From an uncultured Bacteroidales bacterium (GTDB lineage Bacteria; Bacteroidota; Bacteroidia; Bacteroidales; P3): DNA of 64,000 bases. The translations under genes and the position numbers were made by a program. The DNA lies in contig CALUMK010000008.1 of assembly GCA_944321735.1 (NCBI GenBank), positions 37,796 to 101,795 on the forward strand, written 5' to 3'. The notes beneath the pieces were generated by a model that was not told the DNA's origin, did no database searches, and saw only the letters and a program-made list of their open reading frames with translations. Numbering within the stretch: the first letter of the stretch is position 1; each line of letters begins with the position of its first letter. This document shows, in pieces, positions 41,995-51,096 of this stretch.

Positions 41995-43506
41995 TCACTT
42001 TTCCGTTCCAGCACCGCAACGGGAAAGATAGTCCTGCAAGGCGTTCCGGTAGGCGATTTTCTGATCCACGCATTTATCGGCCACCGAGCGGAGCTGGGTC
42101 TGCGCCTGCAATAGCTCCGACAGAGGCGACATCCCGGCCCGGTAATAGGCATTGAGCTTCTCCACGCTGGCCCGTGCCGTGGCCTCGCTCTTCCGGGCTA
42201 TCTGCAACTGATCCCAGGCCACCGTCAAATCGAGCCAAAGCTTGCGTATCTGCAACAGAATCTGCTGCTGCAAAAAATCCCGCTCGTTCTCGGCCTTTTC
42301 CATCTGATATCCCAGACGCTGCATCTTGCGTGCCGTCTTGCCCCAGTCCGAAAGGGGAATCTGCGCCATCACATAGACCGCCCCGTTGAACTCCCCGTTG
42401 TTGAGCAGGTTGCCGTAGCCATACGAGCCGCCGATGCCGATCTGGGGCAATGCCTCGCCCAAGGCCATCTTCTTCTGAAGCCGGGAGGCATCGACCGAGA
42501 GATCCAACAGACGCATCTCCTGCTGGCGGGAAGCGATTTCCTCTTCCGGCACGAAATACGAAGAAGGCGGCAGCAAGGAATCCAAGCGGTCGGTCAGGAA
42601 AATGCTGTCCAAGACCGGCAGCGAATCCAAGACCACGCTCTGATAGGGATTGTATTCCAAACCTATTGTATTGAACAGGTTCATCTTGGCCAATTTGATG
42701 CCGCTCTCCACCTGGATAAAGCCCGAACGAACCTCATCCCGCTTGAGTTCCACCTGCATCACATCGTTTTCCGTGGCCAGACCGGCCCTGCGAGCCGAAA
42801 CGACATCCTTGTACAAGGTGTCCAGCAATGTGGCCAACTCTTTCAAAGTGACCCGTTTTTCCTGCAAGGAAACCACCTGCCAGTAGCCGCTTTCCACCTC
42901 CTTGTCCATATCCCGCACGACAATCTGTTCCTGCAAGGCAGCCGCTTCCACACCCACGGCTGCTAAACGGTTGCCGTTCACGATGCGTCCTCCGGCAAAA
43001 AGGGGCTGCATGGCCGAAACCGAAGCCATGAATCCCCGGTGCAGCATCGTATATTCGGCATTGAAGCCATACTGCGTTGCCAACTCATCCATGAGTTCCT
43101 GCAAGCGAACCGCAAAATCGGACGTACCGAGGATGTCGGTCAATCCGATTTCAAGCATGGGCTGCAAGGCAGCGAATCCGAAAGCCGTAGCGGATACACT
43201 GGGGAAATAAGCCGCCAAGGCTTCCTGTTTCTGGGCGCGAGCCGACAAGATGTCCAAACGGGCGTTCTTGACGGCCATGCTGTTCTGCAAGGCCATCTGA
43301 CGGCAGTCCTCCACCGAGAGTTCGAGCCGGAGAGCCGGAGTGGAAACGGATTCCGAAGACGCTCCCTGCACCATCTGGCCTTGAACCGTCTGCGCCTGAA
43401 GCGAGCCTCCGGTTCCAAGCCCGTACAATCCACATAAGCCGCCCAACATCAAGGCAAAACCGCCTAATCCCAAGCGTATGTTTCTCCTTAGATTATTCAT
43501 GCTCAT
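41995..43506 (-). CDS. TolC-type outer membrane efflux protein
   Basis: A 503-residue outer-membrane factor with a signal sequence (LGLGGFALMLGGLCGLYGLG) and two related halves of long coiled-coil helices, with RLELSVEDCRQMALQNSMAVKNA at the first and SLQEKRVTLKELATLLDTLY further on. It forms the exit duct of the RND pump encoded by the two genes before it. The ATG at 43506 overlaps the RND gene by 14 bases (an alternative ATG at 43500 overlaps by 8), so the three genes form one operon. Confidence 0.92.
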   Translation of the reverse strand: MSMNNLRRNIRLGLGGFALMLGGLCGLYGLGTGGSLQAQTVQGQMVQGASSESVSTPALRLELSVEDCRQMALQNSMAVKNARLDILSARAQKQEALAAYFPSVSATAFGFAALQPMLEIGLTDILGTSDFAVRLQELMDELATQYGFNAEYTMLHRGFMASVSAMQPLFAGGRIVNGNRLAAVGVEAAALQEQIVVRDMDKEVESGYWQVVSLQEKRVTLKELATLLDTLYKDVVSARRAGLATENDVMQVELKRDEVRSGFIQVESGIKLAKMNLFNTIGLEYNPYQSVVLDSLPVLDSIFLTDRLDSLLPPSSYFVPEEEIASRQQEMRLLDLSVDASRLQKKMALGEALPQIGIGGSYGYGNLLNNGEFNGAVYVMAQIPLSDWGKTARKMQRLGYQMEKAENERDFLQQQILLQIRKLWLDLTVAWDQLQIARKSEATARASVEKLNAYYRAGMSPLSELLQAQTQLRSVADKCVDQKIAYRNALQDYLSRCGAGTEK

Positions 43507-46500
43507 CTCCTTCCCTCGTTTGCATTGCCTGCACCTCTTGCCCTTCCCGAACGGTTTGCCCCGCCTGACCAAAATTCCTTTGCTTGGCTATCCGCCGCTT
43601 CTCGCCTATCTGGAAAATCTGCCAGTAAGACACCGGCATAATCAGCACAATCAAAATAATCGACAGCATCGTCCCGAAACAAATCACCACGCCCATCGGC
43701 TTCCACAGGAAGTCCCCGCTGAGAATCATCGGCAACACGCCCAAAGCGGTCGTGCAAGAAGTCAGGAAGATAGGCCGCATACGCCGCTTCCCGGCCTCTT
43801 CGGCCGCTTCCTTCAATGGCATCCCCCGTTCAAAACGGAGTTCCTCGGCATACTCGAACATGATAATCCCGTTGCGCACGATGATGCCCACCAAGCTGAT
43901 AAGCCCCAGGACCGCCGTCAGCCCGAAGTCGAGCCGGAACACCCACAGCCCCAAGAACGCCCCGAAGAAACAAAGCACGCTCAGCACCAAGGTGAGCACC
44001 GCAATCGAGATTTTCTTGAAATGGAACAGCAGGAAGAAGAACAAGACGGCCACCGCGCAGATGAATGCCATCATGATTTCCGGCCCCACATCCTTGTTGA
44101 TGGCAGAAAGCCCGGCATATTCCACCCTCGCCCCCTCCGGCAGGTTCGGTTTAATATGGCTTTCCACAAAGGCTTTGATATGTTTCATCGCTTCCGGCTG
44201 GCTGCATTCGTATTTCATATCGGCCGTCACGGTCAGACAGGATTCGCCCGCCTTGCGGGGATAAGACTCCAGCTCCCATCCCGGCTGCATCTCGGCCACT
44301 TGCCGCAAAGGCACCGAAACGCCTGGATACAGGGTTGGCAACAAATAGTTTTCCAGCGTGGAATAGTCCATCTGCCGGGACACGGCTTCGCTGTAGAGCG
44401 TCACCGGCACGGACTTCTCCCCTTCCCAGACCGTGGCGACCGGCATCCCGTTGAACGCCCCCGACAATGAAAGGGAAACCATGCTCTTGTTGATGCCCAA
44501 GCGGGAAGCCTCGTCCGGATCCAAAGAAATATCAATCGAGCTCACATAGCCATCGCAATCGGTATGCACCCATTGCAGCACATCCCCCATGCCCGACAGG
44601 AAATGCCGGAGGCTGTCCGCCAAAGGCTTGAGGACTTCCGGATCGGCTCCCCTGAACTCGATGGCCACCGGCGCGGTCACCGCCTGGTAATCCATCTGCT
44701 TGAACCTCAGCAGCGCGCCGGGAAACAGATGCTCGTATTTCTGCTGGCATTCCTGCAACAAGGCCTCGGTGGCCCGCAAGGATGTCGTGGTCACAATCAA
44801 CTGAGCCGTGTTCGAACCGGGCAGCATCGGCACGTAAATCGCATTGAAACGCGGCGCGCCCGTTCCGATGAACGAAGTCACCGACTTGACCCTCCGGTCG
44901 GCTGTCAGCAGCCGCTGCATGGAATCGGCCACCTTTTCGGTCTGCTCCAAGCCGGCATTGTTTTCCAGATAAATCTCCACGGCGAAATATTCCCGCGCCG
45001 CCATCGGCATCATCTGGATATTGAGCTGGAAGAAAAAGACCACGCCCAAGACCACCGTGCCCAAGCCCAACAGCAAGGTCCGGCGTGGATACTTGAAGCA
45101 AATCGCCTGCAAGCGTTCGTACCCGTTTTGCATCCCGTCGAAGAAACGCTTCTGGACACGCGCCAGCAGGCTGTTGCCTTCCGCCCGCGCACTGCCGATG
45201 AAACGGACTTCCAGCGAAGGCACTACTAACATCGCATACGCCAACGAAGTACCCAAGGCAATCGTGACCACCCAAGGGAAATAACTGACGAACTCGCCGA
45301 GGTAACCGGTAATCACCTTCAGGCTCGGGAAAAACATCACGCAGATGGCTGTCGTGGCCATGAACATCGGCATGAAAAGCTCCTTGGCACTGGCACAAGC
45401 CGCATCGATACGCGAATAGCCCTGCCCGAGATAGTTCATATAACCGTCCATCGTGATGATGGAATCGTCCACAATCATCCCCAAGACCACAATCAAGGAG
45501 GCCAAAGTCACCGTATTGAGGTCGATGCCGAAAAGGTACATCAAAGCCAAGGCCACCGCCGTGCAGACCGGCACACCGGAACTGGCAATCAGGGCCGAAC
45601 GCATCGGGAAAAGCATCAGCATCACGAAAATCACCACCGCCATCGAAATCAGCAAGTCGCGCAGGAAAGAATAGACCGAACTGCCCACCACCTTGGGTTG
45701 ATCGGTAATCCGGCTCATCGTCACGCTCTCCGGCAACTGGGTCGCAAATTCGTCCAGCACCTTGTCCACCTCCTCGCCGAAAGCCACGATATTGTTGTCG
45801 GGCCGCATCTCGATAGAGAGAATCAAGGCGGTATGCCCGTTATACTTGACCAAGGACGAAGGTTCTTTGTAACGGCGTTCTATCTTGGCAATATCCTTGA
45901 GCCGAATCGTATTGCCGCCCGGATCCATATAGACGATATGGTTGGCGATTTCCTCCTCGGAAGCCACCAGGCTCTTGATATGTATCGGCGAATAAGCGTA
46001 ATCGGTCTTGAATGTCCCGCCTAAAAGCTGAAGGCCGGAAGTCTGGTAGTTGAGCATCAAGGCGGAAGGGCTGATACCGTAGGCCGACAGCTTGTCCATG
46101 TCCACGGTGACGGCGATTTCCTCGTTCTGGGTCCCCACGATGCTCACATTGGCCGTGGCAGGAATCGATTTGAGCCGTTCCGAAAGGTCTTCGGCATATT
46201 CCTGCATTTCCCGGTAGCTCTTATCTGCCGATTCCAAGGCTATCAGCAAGGCGGAAACCGAACTGAAATTGTCCACGACCGCCACCGCCAAGACTCCGGG
46301 CGGCAGGGTCATTTTGGCCGCATCCAACCGAAGCTTGATCTTGGACCAGGCTTCGTCCTTCTCCTTGGCCGGAACGGTCAAATCCACATAGATATAGCAG
46401 ATACCGTCCTTGGAATAGGAATAGGTGGTTTCACGGTTCACCTCCGAAAACGAGAACAAAATGTCTTCCAATGGCTTGGTAAGCTGTTCCTCTACTTCCT

Positions 46501-46693
46501 TGGCCGACGCGCCGGGATAAACGCCCGCCACAAGCCCCTGTTTGATTTCAAAGGTGGGGAACTCGTCCTTGTTCATGCGCGAAAGCCCGGCGATGCCGAT
46601 AGCTATCAACAGAAAAAGAATCAGATAGACTATCTTCTTCTGATGAATCATGCTCCGGATAATGCCCGAACCTTTATCTGAGCCTCTTTCCAT
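43493..46693 (-). CDS. RND efflux transporter, inner-membrane subunit
   Basis: A 1066-residue proton-driven pump with the AcrB architecture: an N-terminal helix (IVYLILFLLIAIGIAGLSRM), a porter domain, helices around 330-480, a second porter domain and a C-terminal helix set. Motifs include the helix-4 region TLASLIVVLGMIVDDSIITMDGYMNYL, with the two adjacent Asp of proton relay, and NGIIMFEYAEELR in the second half. Substrate unknown. The protein is close to the group also found for heavy metals and small toxic organics, and no specific metal motif is seen. Confidence 0.93.
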   Translation of the reverse strand: MERGSDKGSGIIRSMIHQKKIVYLILFLLIAIGIAGLSRMNKDEFPTFEIKQGLVAGVYPGASAKEVEEQLTKPLEDILFSFSEVNRETTYSYSKDGICYIYVDLTVPAKEKDEAWSKIKLRLDAAKMTLPPGVLAVAVVDNFSSVSALLIALESADKSYREMQEYAEDLSERLKSIPATANVSIVGTQNEEIAVTVDMDKLSAYGISPSALMLNYQTSGLQLLGGTFKTDYAYSPIHIKSLVASEEEIANHIVYMDPGGNTIRLKDIAKIERRYKEPSSLVKYNGHTALILSIEMRPDNNIVAFGEEVDKVLDEFATQLPESVTMSRITDQPKVVGSSVYSFLRDLLISMAVVIFVMLMLFPMRSALIASSGVPVCTAVALALMYLFGIDLNTVTLASLIVVLGMIVDDSIITMDGYMNYLGQGYSRIDAACASAKELFMPMFMATTAICVMFFPSLKVITGYLGEFVSYFPWVVTIALGTSLAYAMLVVPSLEVRFIGSARAEGNSLLARVQKRFFDGMQNGYERLQAICFKYPRRTLLLGLGTVVLGVVFFFQLNIQMMPMAAREYFAVEIYLENNAGLEQTEKVADSMQRLLTADRRVKSVTSFIGTGAPRFNAIYVPMLPGSNTAQLIVTTTSLRATEALLQECQQKYEHLFPGALLRFKQMDYQAVTAPVAIEFRGADPEVLKPLADSLRHFLSGMGDVLQWVHTDCDGYVSSIDISLDPDEASRLGINKSMVSLSLSGAFNGMPVATVWEGEKSVPVTLYSEAVSRQMDYSTLENYLLPTLYPGVSVPLRQVAEMQPGWELESYPRKAGESCLTVTADMKYECSQPEAMKHIKAFVESHIKPNLPEGARVEYAGLSAINKDVGPEIMMAFICAVAVLFFFLLFHFKKISIAVLTLVLSVLCFFGAFLGLWVFRLDFGLTAVLGLISLVGIIVRNGIIMFEYAEELRFERGMPLKEAAEEAGKRRMRPIFLTSCTTALGVLPMILSGDFLWKPMGVVICFGTMLSIILIVLIMPVSYWQIFQIGEKRRIAKQRNFGQAGQTVREGQEVQAMQTREGDEHE

Positions 46694-46699
46694 GACGCG

Positions 46700-47806
46700 C
46701 TACTCCTTTCCAAGTTTTGAGCGGGATTGGGATTCTTCCGATGGCTTAGCAGCAGATTGAGATTCCGCCGATTGCGCTATCCGCACCTCCACCTCCATCC
46801 CCGTGCTGACCTTGCGGCTGCCTTCCACAATCAACAAGTCATCGGGTTCAAAACCGCTTGAAACGATAACGCCTTTCCCGGAAAAGCCGGCCACGTCCAC
46901 ATAGCGTTTCTCCACTTTCCGTTCCGGGTTCACCACCCAGACATATTTGCCCTGAGCATCCATCTGGACGGTGGAGGCCGGAATGACAACGCCCCTGTCG
47001 TAAAGGACATCCATATAGACCTTGCCGACCATGCCGGGCATCAGGCCCTGCACCGAATCCAGAGGTTCGAGCTTGCAATCGTAGGTATGGGAGAGCAGGG
47101 ATGCCGTCATGCCTTTTTCCATCATCCGGGCGCGGAAACGATGATTGTCCAAAGCAGGGATTTCCACGGCAGCTTCATCGCCCACCTGCAGCTTGCCGAT
47201 TTCCGACTCCGGCACGGGAAACCGGACTTTGACCGTGGAAATATCCATGACCCGCATCAAGGGCTGCAAGGGAGATACTTCCACGCCTTCTTCTATCTGG
47301 AGGTCGCCCACCACTCCGTCGAAAGGGGCTTTGACCCGGCAGTCTTCGGCCGCCTGTCTTGCCGCCTCGGCCGCTGCCCTCGCCTGCGCCAACTTGGACT
47401 GGACTTCCACCAACTGCACATCGGCTATGCTGCCGCTCTCATGCACCTGCAGCACGCGGCGGTAACCGTCCTCTGCCTGTGCCAAAGTGGCTTCGGTCAT
47501 CTTCAAGCTGCTTTCCACGCTTTGGGAACTTATCACGGCCAAGACCTGGCCTTGCTTCACTTCGTCTCCGGCCTTCACTTTCAATGAATCGAGCCTGCCG
47601 GGATAACGGGCGGACAACGTGGCAGACTTGTCGGCTTCCACTGTTCCCACATAGGAAGATGTCCGCAGATTGGTATCGATGCCTACCGGGACAACCGTGA
47701 CAGGCACCAAGGCGGCTTGCGCGTTCTCCTGCCGGGGCTTCTTCTCCGCACAGGACAGCAAACCGAGGAACGCGCAACAAAGGATTATCAAATAATGTGT
47801 TCTCAT
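46700..47806 (-). CDS. RND periplasmic adaptor lipoprotein
   Basis: A 368-residue membrane-fusion protein with a lipoprotein signal ending LLSC (Cys19), a barrel-sandwich segment (TLSARYPGRLDSLKVKAGDEVKQGQVLAVI), an alpha-hairpin (about 95-165) and the return lipoyl half (CRVKAPFDGVVGDLQIEEGVEVSPLQPL). The start at 47806 is set by the signal; the frame extends to 47926 but those residues do not belong. First gene of the efflux operon, six bases before the pump gene. A weak TATCTTCG box lies at 47901-47908. Confidence 0.93.
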   Translation of the reverse strand: MRTHYLIILCCAFLGLLSCAEKKPRQENAQAALVPVTVVPVGIDTNLRTSSYVGTVEADKSATLSARYPGRLDSLKVKAGDEVKQGQVLAVISSQSVESSLKMTEATLAQAEDGYRRVLQVHESGSIADVQLVEVQSKLAQARAAAEAARQAAEDCRVKAPFDGVVGDLQIEEGVEVSPLQPLMRVMDISTVKVRFPVPESEIGKLQVGDEAAVEIPALDNHRFRARMMEKGMTASLLSHTYDCKLEPLDSVQGLMPGMVGKVYMDVLYDRGVVIPASTVQMDAQGKYVWVVNPERKVEKRYVDVAGFSGKGVIVSSGFEPDDLLIVEGSRKVSTGMEVEVRIAQSAESQSAAKPSEESQSRSKLGKE

Positions 47807-47947
47807 ACAATGCCCTTTCTGACCATCAAAGCCTATCCATTTGATTTCTAACGCATCACGCATACAGCAGGCTTTGCCGAAGGTCTTCTTTTCCAAATAG
47901 CGAAGATACGGAAAAGTCGTCAGCATCGAAAAAGAAAAGAGGAAATC

Positions 47948-48055
47948 TTAACAGTTGTCCGATTTCATTATTGTCACCCCCTTTATCTGCTTAAGAACCT
48001 TTCGGAGACTACGCAGGATATCCAGACTCTCCACGTTAATCACTAACTGATTCAT
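47948..48055 (-). pseudogene. Antitoxin-like N-terminal fragment, 35 residues
   Basis: The frame encodes MNQLVINVESLDILRSLRK, then VLKQIKGVTIMKSD and stops. It resembles the first 30 or so residues of small Bacteroidetes proteins next to toxin genes, in which a short beta strand is followed by a helix and 'GV' before a longer basic tail. The tail is missing and no toxin gene follows, so it looks like a remnant. A perfect TATGTTTG -7 box lies 19 bases upstream, so it may still be transcribed. Family assignment is from memory of the pattern. Confidence 0.4.
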
Positions 48056-48073
48056 AATCAATACTTTTCTTTG

Positions 48074-48081
48074 CAAACATA
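48074..48081 (-). promoter_or_regulatory. -7 box before the antitoxin-like fragment
   Basis: TATGTTTG on the - strand fits TAnnTTTG exactly; the -33 region is poor. Confidence 0.45.
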
Positions 48082-48105
48082 CGGGCTTCAAACAAATTTA
48101 AAATG

Positions 48106-48250
48106 TTGATACCGAATACAGCTTGGCTGTATTCTTTGGAGGAACATTGGTGGAACATTTTGTATGCAAATGCAGGCAAAAACGCATTCAAGAACCAAAA
48201 CAAAAAGCCCCGGAGGAATCCGAGGCTTTGAAAACCAAGTTATTTCGTTG
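48106..48250. repeat. tRNA-Pro 3' flank, copy 1 of a 145-bp direct repeat
   Basis: This segment aligns along its length with 52731-52877 beside tRNA-Arg. Shared blocks are ATTCTTTG, two AACATT units, ACATTTTGT, GCAAAAACGCATTCAAGA, AGCCCCGGA and GAAAACCA. The short tandem part reads GAGGAACATT, GGTGGAACATT here and GACTAAACATT twice in the other copy. Both copies lie directly 3' of a - strand tRNA and contain its terminator. They could be remnants of elements integrated at tRNA ends, or a duplicated tRNA flank. Confidence 0.65.
48202..48229 (-). terminator. Terminator of tRNA-Pro
   Basis: On the - strand AAAGCCTCGGA pairs with TCCGGGGCTTT (one bulged base) and runs into a T5 tract. Confidence 0.75.
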
Positions 48251-48324
<74 letters not shown>

Positions 48325-48402
48325 TCTCATCCGATGCCAGCAGAATGAAAATCAAGCCGCAAGCAAGACCGTACAGCCATACTCTTGGCATCAAACGAGC
48401 CG

Positions 48403-48433
48403 CAAAGGTACAAAAAAAGTATTTCAGAACAAA
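48403..48433 (-). promoter_or_regulatory. Promoter of tRNA-Pro, overlapping the upstream gene's stop
   Basis: On the - strand TTTG (complement of 48430-48433), 19 bases, TACCTTTG (complement of 48403-48410): a perfect match. The -33 box lies within the last codons of the cysteate synthase gene, so tRNA-Pro has its own start even though it follows that gene. Confidence 0.8.
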
Positions 48434-49713
48434 TTCGCCACGTCTTCCAGTACCGCTTTGGGGTCGGCATCAATCGGGAACACCAACGAAGGCTCCAGAT
48501 TCCAAACCTGGCGCTCCTGCATGAAGTGCTTCTCGCCGCCGCCCGTGATATTGAGCATCACTACATCGTCCTTCTGCACCTGACCGTCCCGAACCGCCTG
48601 CATCAGAGAATAGGTCGCCACGCCCGATGCCGAATAGATGTCCACGCCTTCGGTTTCCAAGAACAGACGCTGCGCTTCCTCGGCTTCGGAATTGGTCACC
48701 GCGAACATATCCCCTTGCGTGTCCTTGAGCGCATCGTACAGGCCGCCCGCCAGACTGTATGGCGGCTTGCGGTTCGACAAGACCTTGGCATTGATCGATT
48801 CCGCATCCGAACGTGCCTGATCGGCATCGTAAGGCAGCAAAGCCCTCGAATCGGCCTTCCATGCCTTGTACATCGGCAGGAAGGGCGCGTTCTGCGACAC
48901 CATCAGCTTCATCTTGTGCGAACCGAAACGCCCGTCCTCAATCAGACGGAGATTGGCTTCCCAAGCCGCGATAGCCCCTGTGCCGCTGCCGACTGCCTGG
49001 AAATAGAAATCCGGAATCCGGCCGATATGAGTCGTGGCCGAAAGAACCGTTGTCCCCATACCGTCGCGGCGGGCAATGTTCTTGGCACCGCCTTCGGCCA
49101 AAAACTTGTCAGAAGCCAGCACCATATTGCTCAGATTAATCGCATCGAAATAGTCGCCGCCTTTCTGAACGGCAATCAGCTTGACGCAATCATTCAAAGG
49201 AGCTTCGAACCAAAGCGCGTCCAAATTGTCGGCAGGCACGCTCAGCAGCAACGGTATATGGTTGTCGGAGCAGACCTTGGCGAAAGCCCTCGCCGTATTG
49301 CCGGCCGAAGCCACGACCAAGACCTTGCCGCAATCCGCTGCCAAACGGGCGCAAACCGAATAGGCTTCGGTCTCTTTGAACGAGCAGGTGCTCATCCTCG
49401 CCCCGATTTTCGGGAAATAACCGTTGAAAGTGATATAAAGATTGGTCATCCCAAGAGCCTTGGCCAAACCTTCGCTCTTGTAAGTGATTGGCGCGCAGGA
49501 ACCGGCCAATGTCCGCTTGATGGGCAACCAGTCGGCAAAGCGGTAGATTCCACAGCTTTCCGGTTTGACATCAATCTGTTTTTTCTTGTATTCGGCCCTG
49601 ATCAAAGAGGGCTTTTCCGAAAGTTCGTCATCGATGGCCCAACCGGCATCTTCAAAAACCCGGCCTGTGGCCACTGTCCGCAAGCTGTATTCCGTAGCCT
49701 TGAAATCTTCCAT
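48424..49713 (-). CDS. Probable cysteate synthase (threonine-synthase-like PLP enzyme)
   Basis: A 429-residue PLP enzyme of the tryptophan-synthase-beta fold. The PLP lysine is Lys113 in CSFKETEAYSV, and ASAGNTARAFAKV (135-147) and AVGSGTGAIAAWEANLRLIE are the cofactor-phosphate regions. The N-terminus (EYSLRTVATGRVFED) and AVGSGTGAIAAWE fit cysteate synthase, which makes L-cysteate from O-phosphoserine and sulfite, better than true threonine synthase. In Bacteroidetes cysteate is the precursor of sulfonolipids, and a capnine-synthase-like gene lies at 62657. Generic annotation may call it threonine synthase. A repeat-borne promoter lies 117 bases upstream. Confidence 0.78.
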   Translation of the reverse strand: MEDFKATEYSLRTVATGRVFEDAGWAIDDELSEKPSLIRAEYKKKQIDVKPESCGIYRFADWLPIKRTLAGSCAPITYKSEGLAKALGMTNLYITFNGYFPKIGARMSTCSFKETEAYSVCARLAADCGKVLVVASAGNTARAFAKVCSDNHIPLLLSVPADNLDALWFEAPLNDCVKLIAVQKGGDYFDAINLSNMVLASDKFLAEGGAKNIARRDGMGTTVLSATTHIGRIPDFYFQAVGSGTGAIAAWEANLRLIEDGRFGSHKMKLMVSQNAPFLPMYKAWKADSRALLPYDADQARSDAESINAKVLSNRKPPYSLAGGLYDALKDTQGDMFAVTNSEAEEAQRLFLETEGVDIYSASGVATYSLMQAVRDGQVQKDDVVMLNITGGGEKHFMQERQVWNLEPSLVFPIDADPKAVLEDVANLF

Positions 49714-49829
49714 ACTTTGCTTTTTTCTATACCATTAGAGATGCTCCTCCCGCCGGAACGCACCCGACCGGAGAAACAAACAACCTGCAAATTTAGATAT
49801 AAATCACAATTTATATGCCAGTGGAATAA

Positions 49830-49965
49830 GAAAAATAGTGAAAGTCGAGTGCAGAGCCAAAGCCCCGGTTAAGCCGAACGCAAACTGAGCTTGCTCGGGT
49901 TTGCCAAGGCGAAGGGCTTCGGCGTAGCCAATCTTCGGCGAAGCCAACGATAGCCAATATTTCTC
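49830..49965 (-). repeat. Promoter-carrying repeat upstream of the cysteate synthase gene
   Basis: On the - strand this reads as a GC-rich hairpin part, then CTCTGCACTCGACTTTCAC, then TATTTTTC (complement of 49830-49837). TTTG (complement of 49858-49861) lies 20 bases before it, giving TTTG-N20-TATTTTTC, one base off consensus. The same CTCGACTTTCACTAT block precedes cstA and the capnine-type synthase. The outer part (49868-49965) holds GCAAAC...GTTTGC and GGCTTCG...CGAAGCC palindromes. The rest of 49714-49967 shows no gene. Confidence 0.65.
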
Positions 49966-49967
49966 CC

Positions 49968-50312
49968 TCAGCGAACCGGCGTGTAATTCAACGTGGCTTC
50001 TTCCTCAGTCGATTCCAATTTGAAAATGACCGGCCGAATCCCGTCGTTGCAACTGCAAATGGCCACGCCCGGCTTACGAATCCAATCGCCGAAATAAAAC
50101 ACTTCCTTGCCCGAACCATGCGCCAGCGCGAATACATATTGATAAATGGCCTTCCAGGCCTCGTCACAGAAACCCTCCGGCTTGGCATAATCAGCCATGA
50201 ACACCTGCCCCTCCTTCATCATCGGGCAGGCAGTCAAGCCTTCAGCCCCGTATTCGGCAGCCAGATCCTTGTCGAAGGTGGTCTTGAGAACCGTAATCCT
50301 TACTTTTCTCAT
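49968..50312 (-). CDS. TIGR04076 family protein
   Basis: A 114-residue protein with the TIGR04076 layout: RKVRITVLKTTFDKDLAAEY, ACPMMKEGQVF, FCDEAWKAIYQYVFAL, and a Cys-containing end AICSCNDGIRPVIFKLE. Two conserved Cys near 29 and 82-84 suggest a redox or metal role, but no function is established. It lies 127 bases after the anti-sigma-like gene on the same strand and could be in its transcript. Confidence 0.85.
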   Translation of the reverse strand: MRKVRITVLKTTFDKDLAAEYGAEGLTACPMMKEGQVFMADYAKPEGFCDEAWKAIYQYVFALAHGSGKEVFYFGDWIRKPGVAICSCNDGIRPVIFKLESTEEEATLNYTPVR

Positions 50313-50339
50313 CGGTATCGCTCGTTAAAAAGACATAAT

Positions 50340-50396
50340 TCAACCAAACAACCAAGAAAACAGCAGAATCAGCAACATAATACCGATTCCCCACAT
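50340..50396 (-). CDS. Possible 18-residue hydrophobic peptide
   Basis: The frame encodes MWGIGIMLLILLFSWLFG and stops. It would span a membrane. It lies 43 bases after the anti-sigma-like gene and 27 before the TIGR04076 gene in the same direction. There is no clear ribosome binding site, so it may be chance. Confidence 0.2.
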   Translation of the reverse strand: MWGIGIMLLILLFSWLFG

Positions 50397-50439
50397 GAAA
50401 ATCTGCGCCAGGATACAACCTTGATTGACTCTATGATTG

Positions 50440-51072
50440 CTACAATGCCTTGAGCGCTTCCGCTGCCTGAGAAGCATACAGGCCATCCGGATTGGAGGCT
50501 ATCGCCGAAAGGCATTGCCGGGACTTCCTCACTTTTCCCATCCGCATATAAGCCACCGCCTCGAACCAATCCAAGTCCTCCATCTGATTGTCGAACCGCA
50601 TCTTATCATATTGTCCCTCTTCCGAAGTCAAATCGAATTCCGGAACCTGCATCCTCAAAGCCTCAATCTGACACAAGGCATCTTCATACTTCCCGGCATT
50701 GATGGCATCCAGAATCTCGTCCGAATCCGATTCCCCCCTCATCTGAACCGCCTCCAACACAATGCTCTCGCCAAGTTCCTTGCAATCCCGGACATTGCCG
50801 ATTCTGAAAAAGATACCGATTACCAGACAGGCAGCCAGCAAGGCCGATGGCAGATACAACCACTTGCGTGCCGAATGGGAACGAATCTCCCGCTCTTTAG
50901 CTCGGAACACATCCTCCACGCCTTTCCGCCTGACAGCCAGAACAATTTCTTGCCGCAGACGCACATCGGCAGCAAAATCTTCATTTTGATTCATTTCCGA
51001 CTCAAAAGCCGCTTTCTCGACCTCATCCATCTGGCCGGAAACATATTTGTCAATTCTTTCTTCTCTGTCCAT
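50440..51072 (-). CDS. Membrane anti-sigma-like protein with helical C-terminal domain
   Basis: A 210-residue protein with a cytoplasmic N-terminal helix set (1-50: IDKYVSGQMDEVEKAAFESEM), like the anti-sigma domains of Bacteroidetes, a basic stretch, one membrane helix (71-91), and a periplasmic part with TPR-like helices (DAINAGKYEDALCQIEALR, WFEAVAYMRMGKVRKSRQCL). The start is 24 bases after the sigma gene's stop. By position and topology it is the likely membrane tether and inhibitor of that sigma factor. Homology to characterised anti-sigma proteins is weak, so the role is inference. Confidence 0.65.
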   Translation of the reverse strand: MDREERIDKYVSGQMDEVEKAAFESEMNQNEDFAADVRLRQEIVLAVRRKGVEDVFRAKEREIRSHSARKWLYLPSALLAACLVIGIFFRIGNVRDCKELGESIVLEAVQMRGESDSDEILDAINAGKYEDALCQIEALRMQVPEFDLTSEEGQYDKMRFDNQMEDLDWFEAVAYMRMGKVRKSRQCLSAIASNPDGLYASQAAEALKAL

Positions 51073-51096
51073 TTCTGATGCTTTAAGATTCCTACT

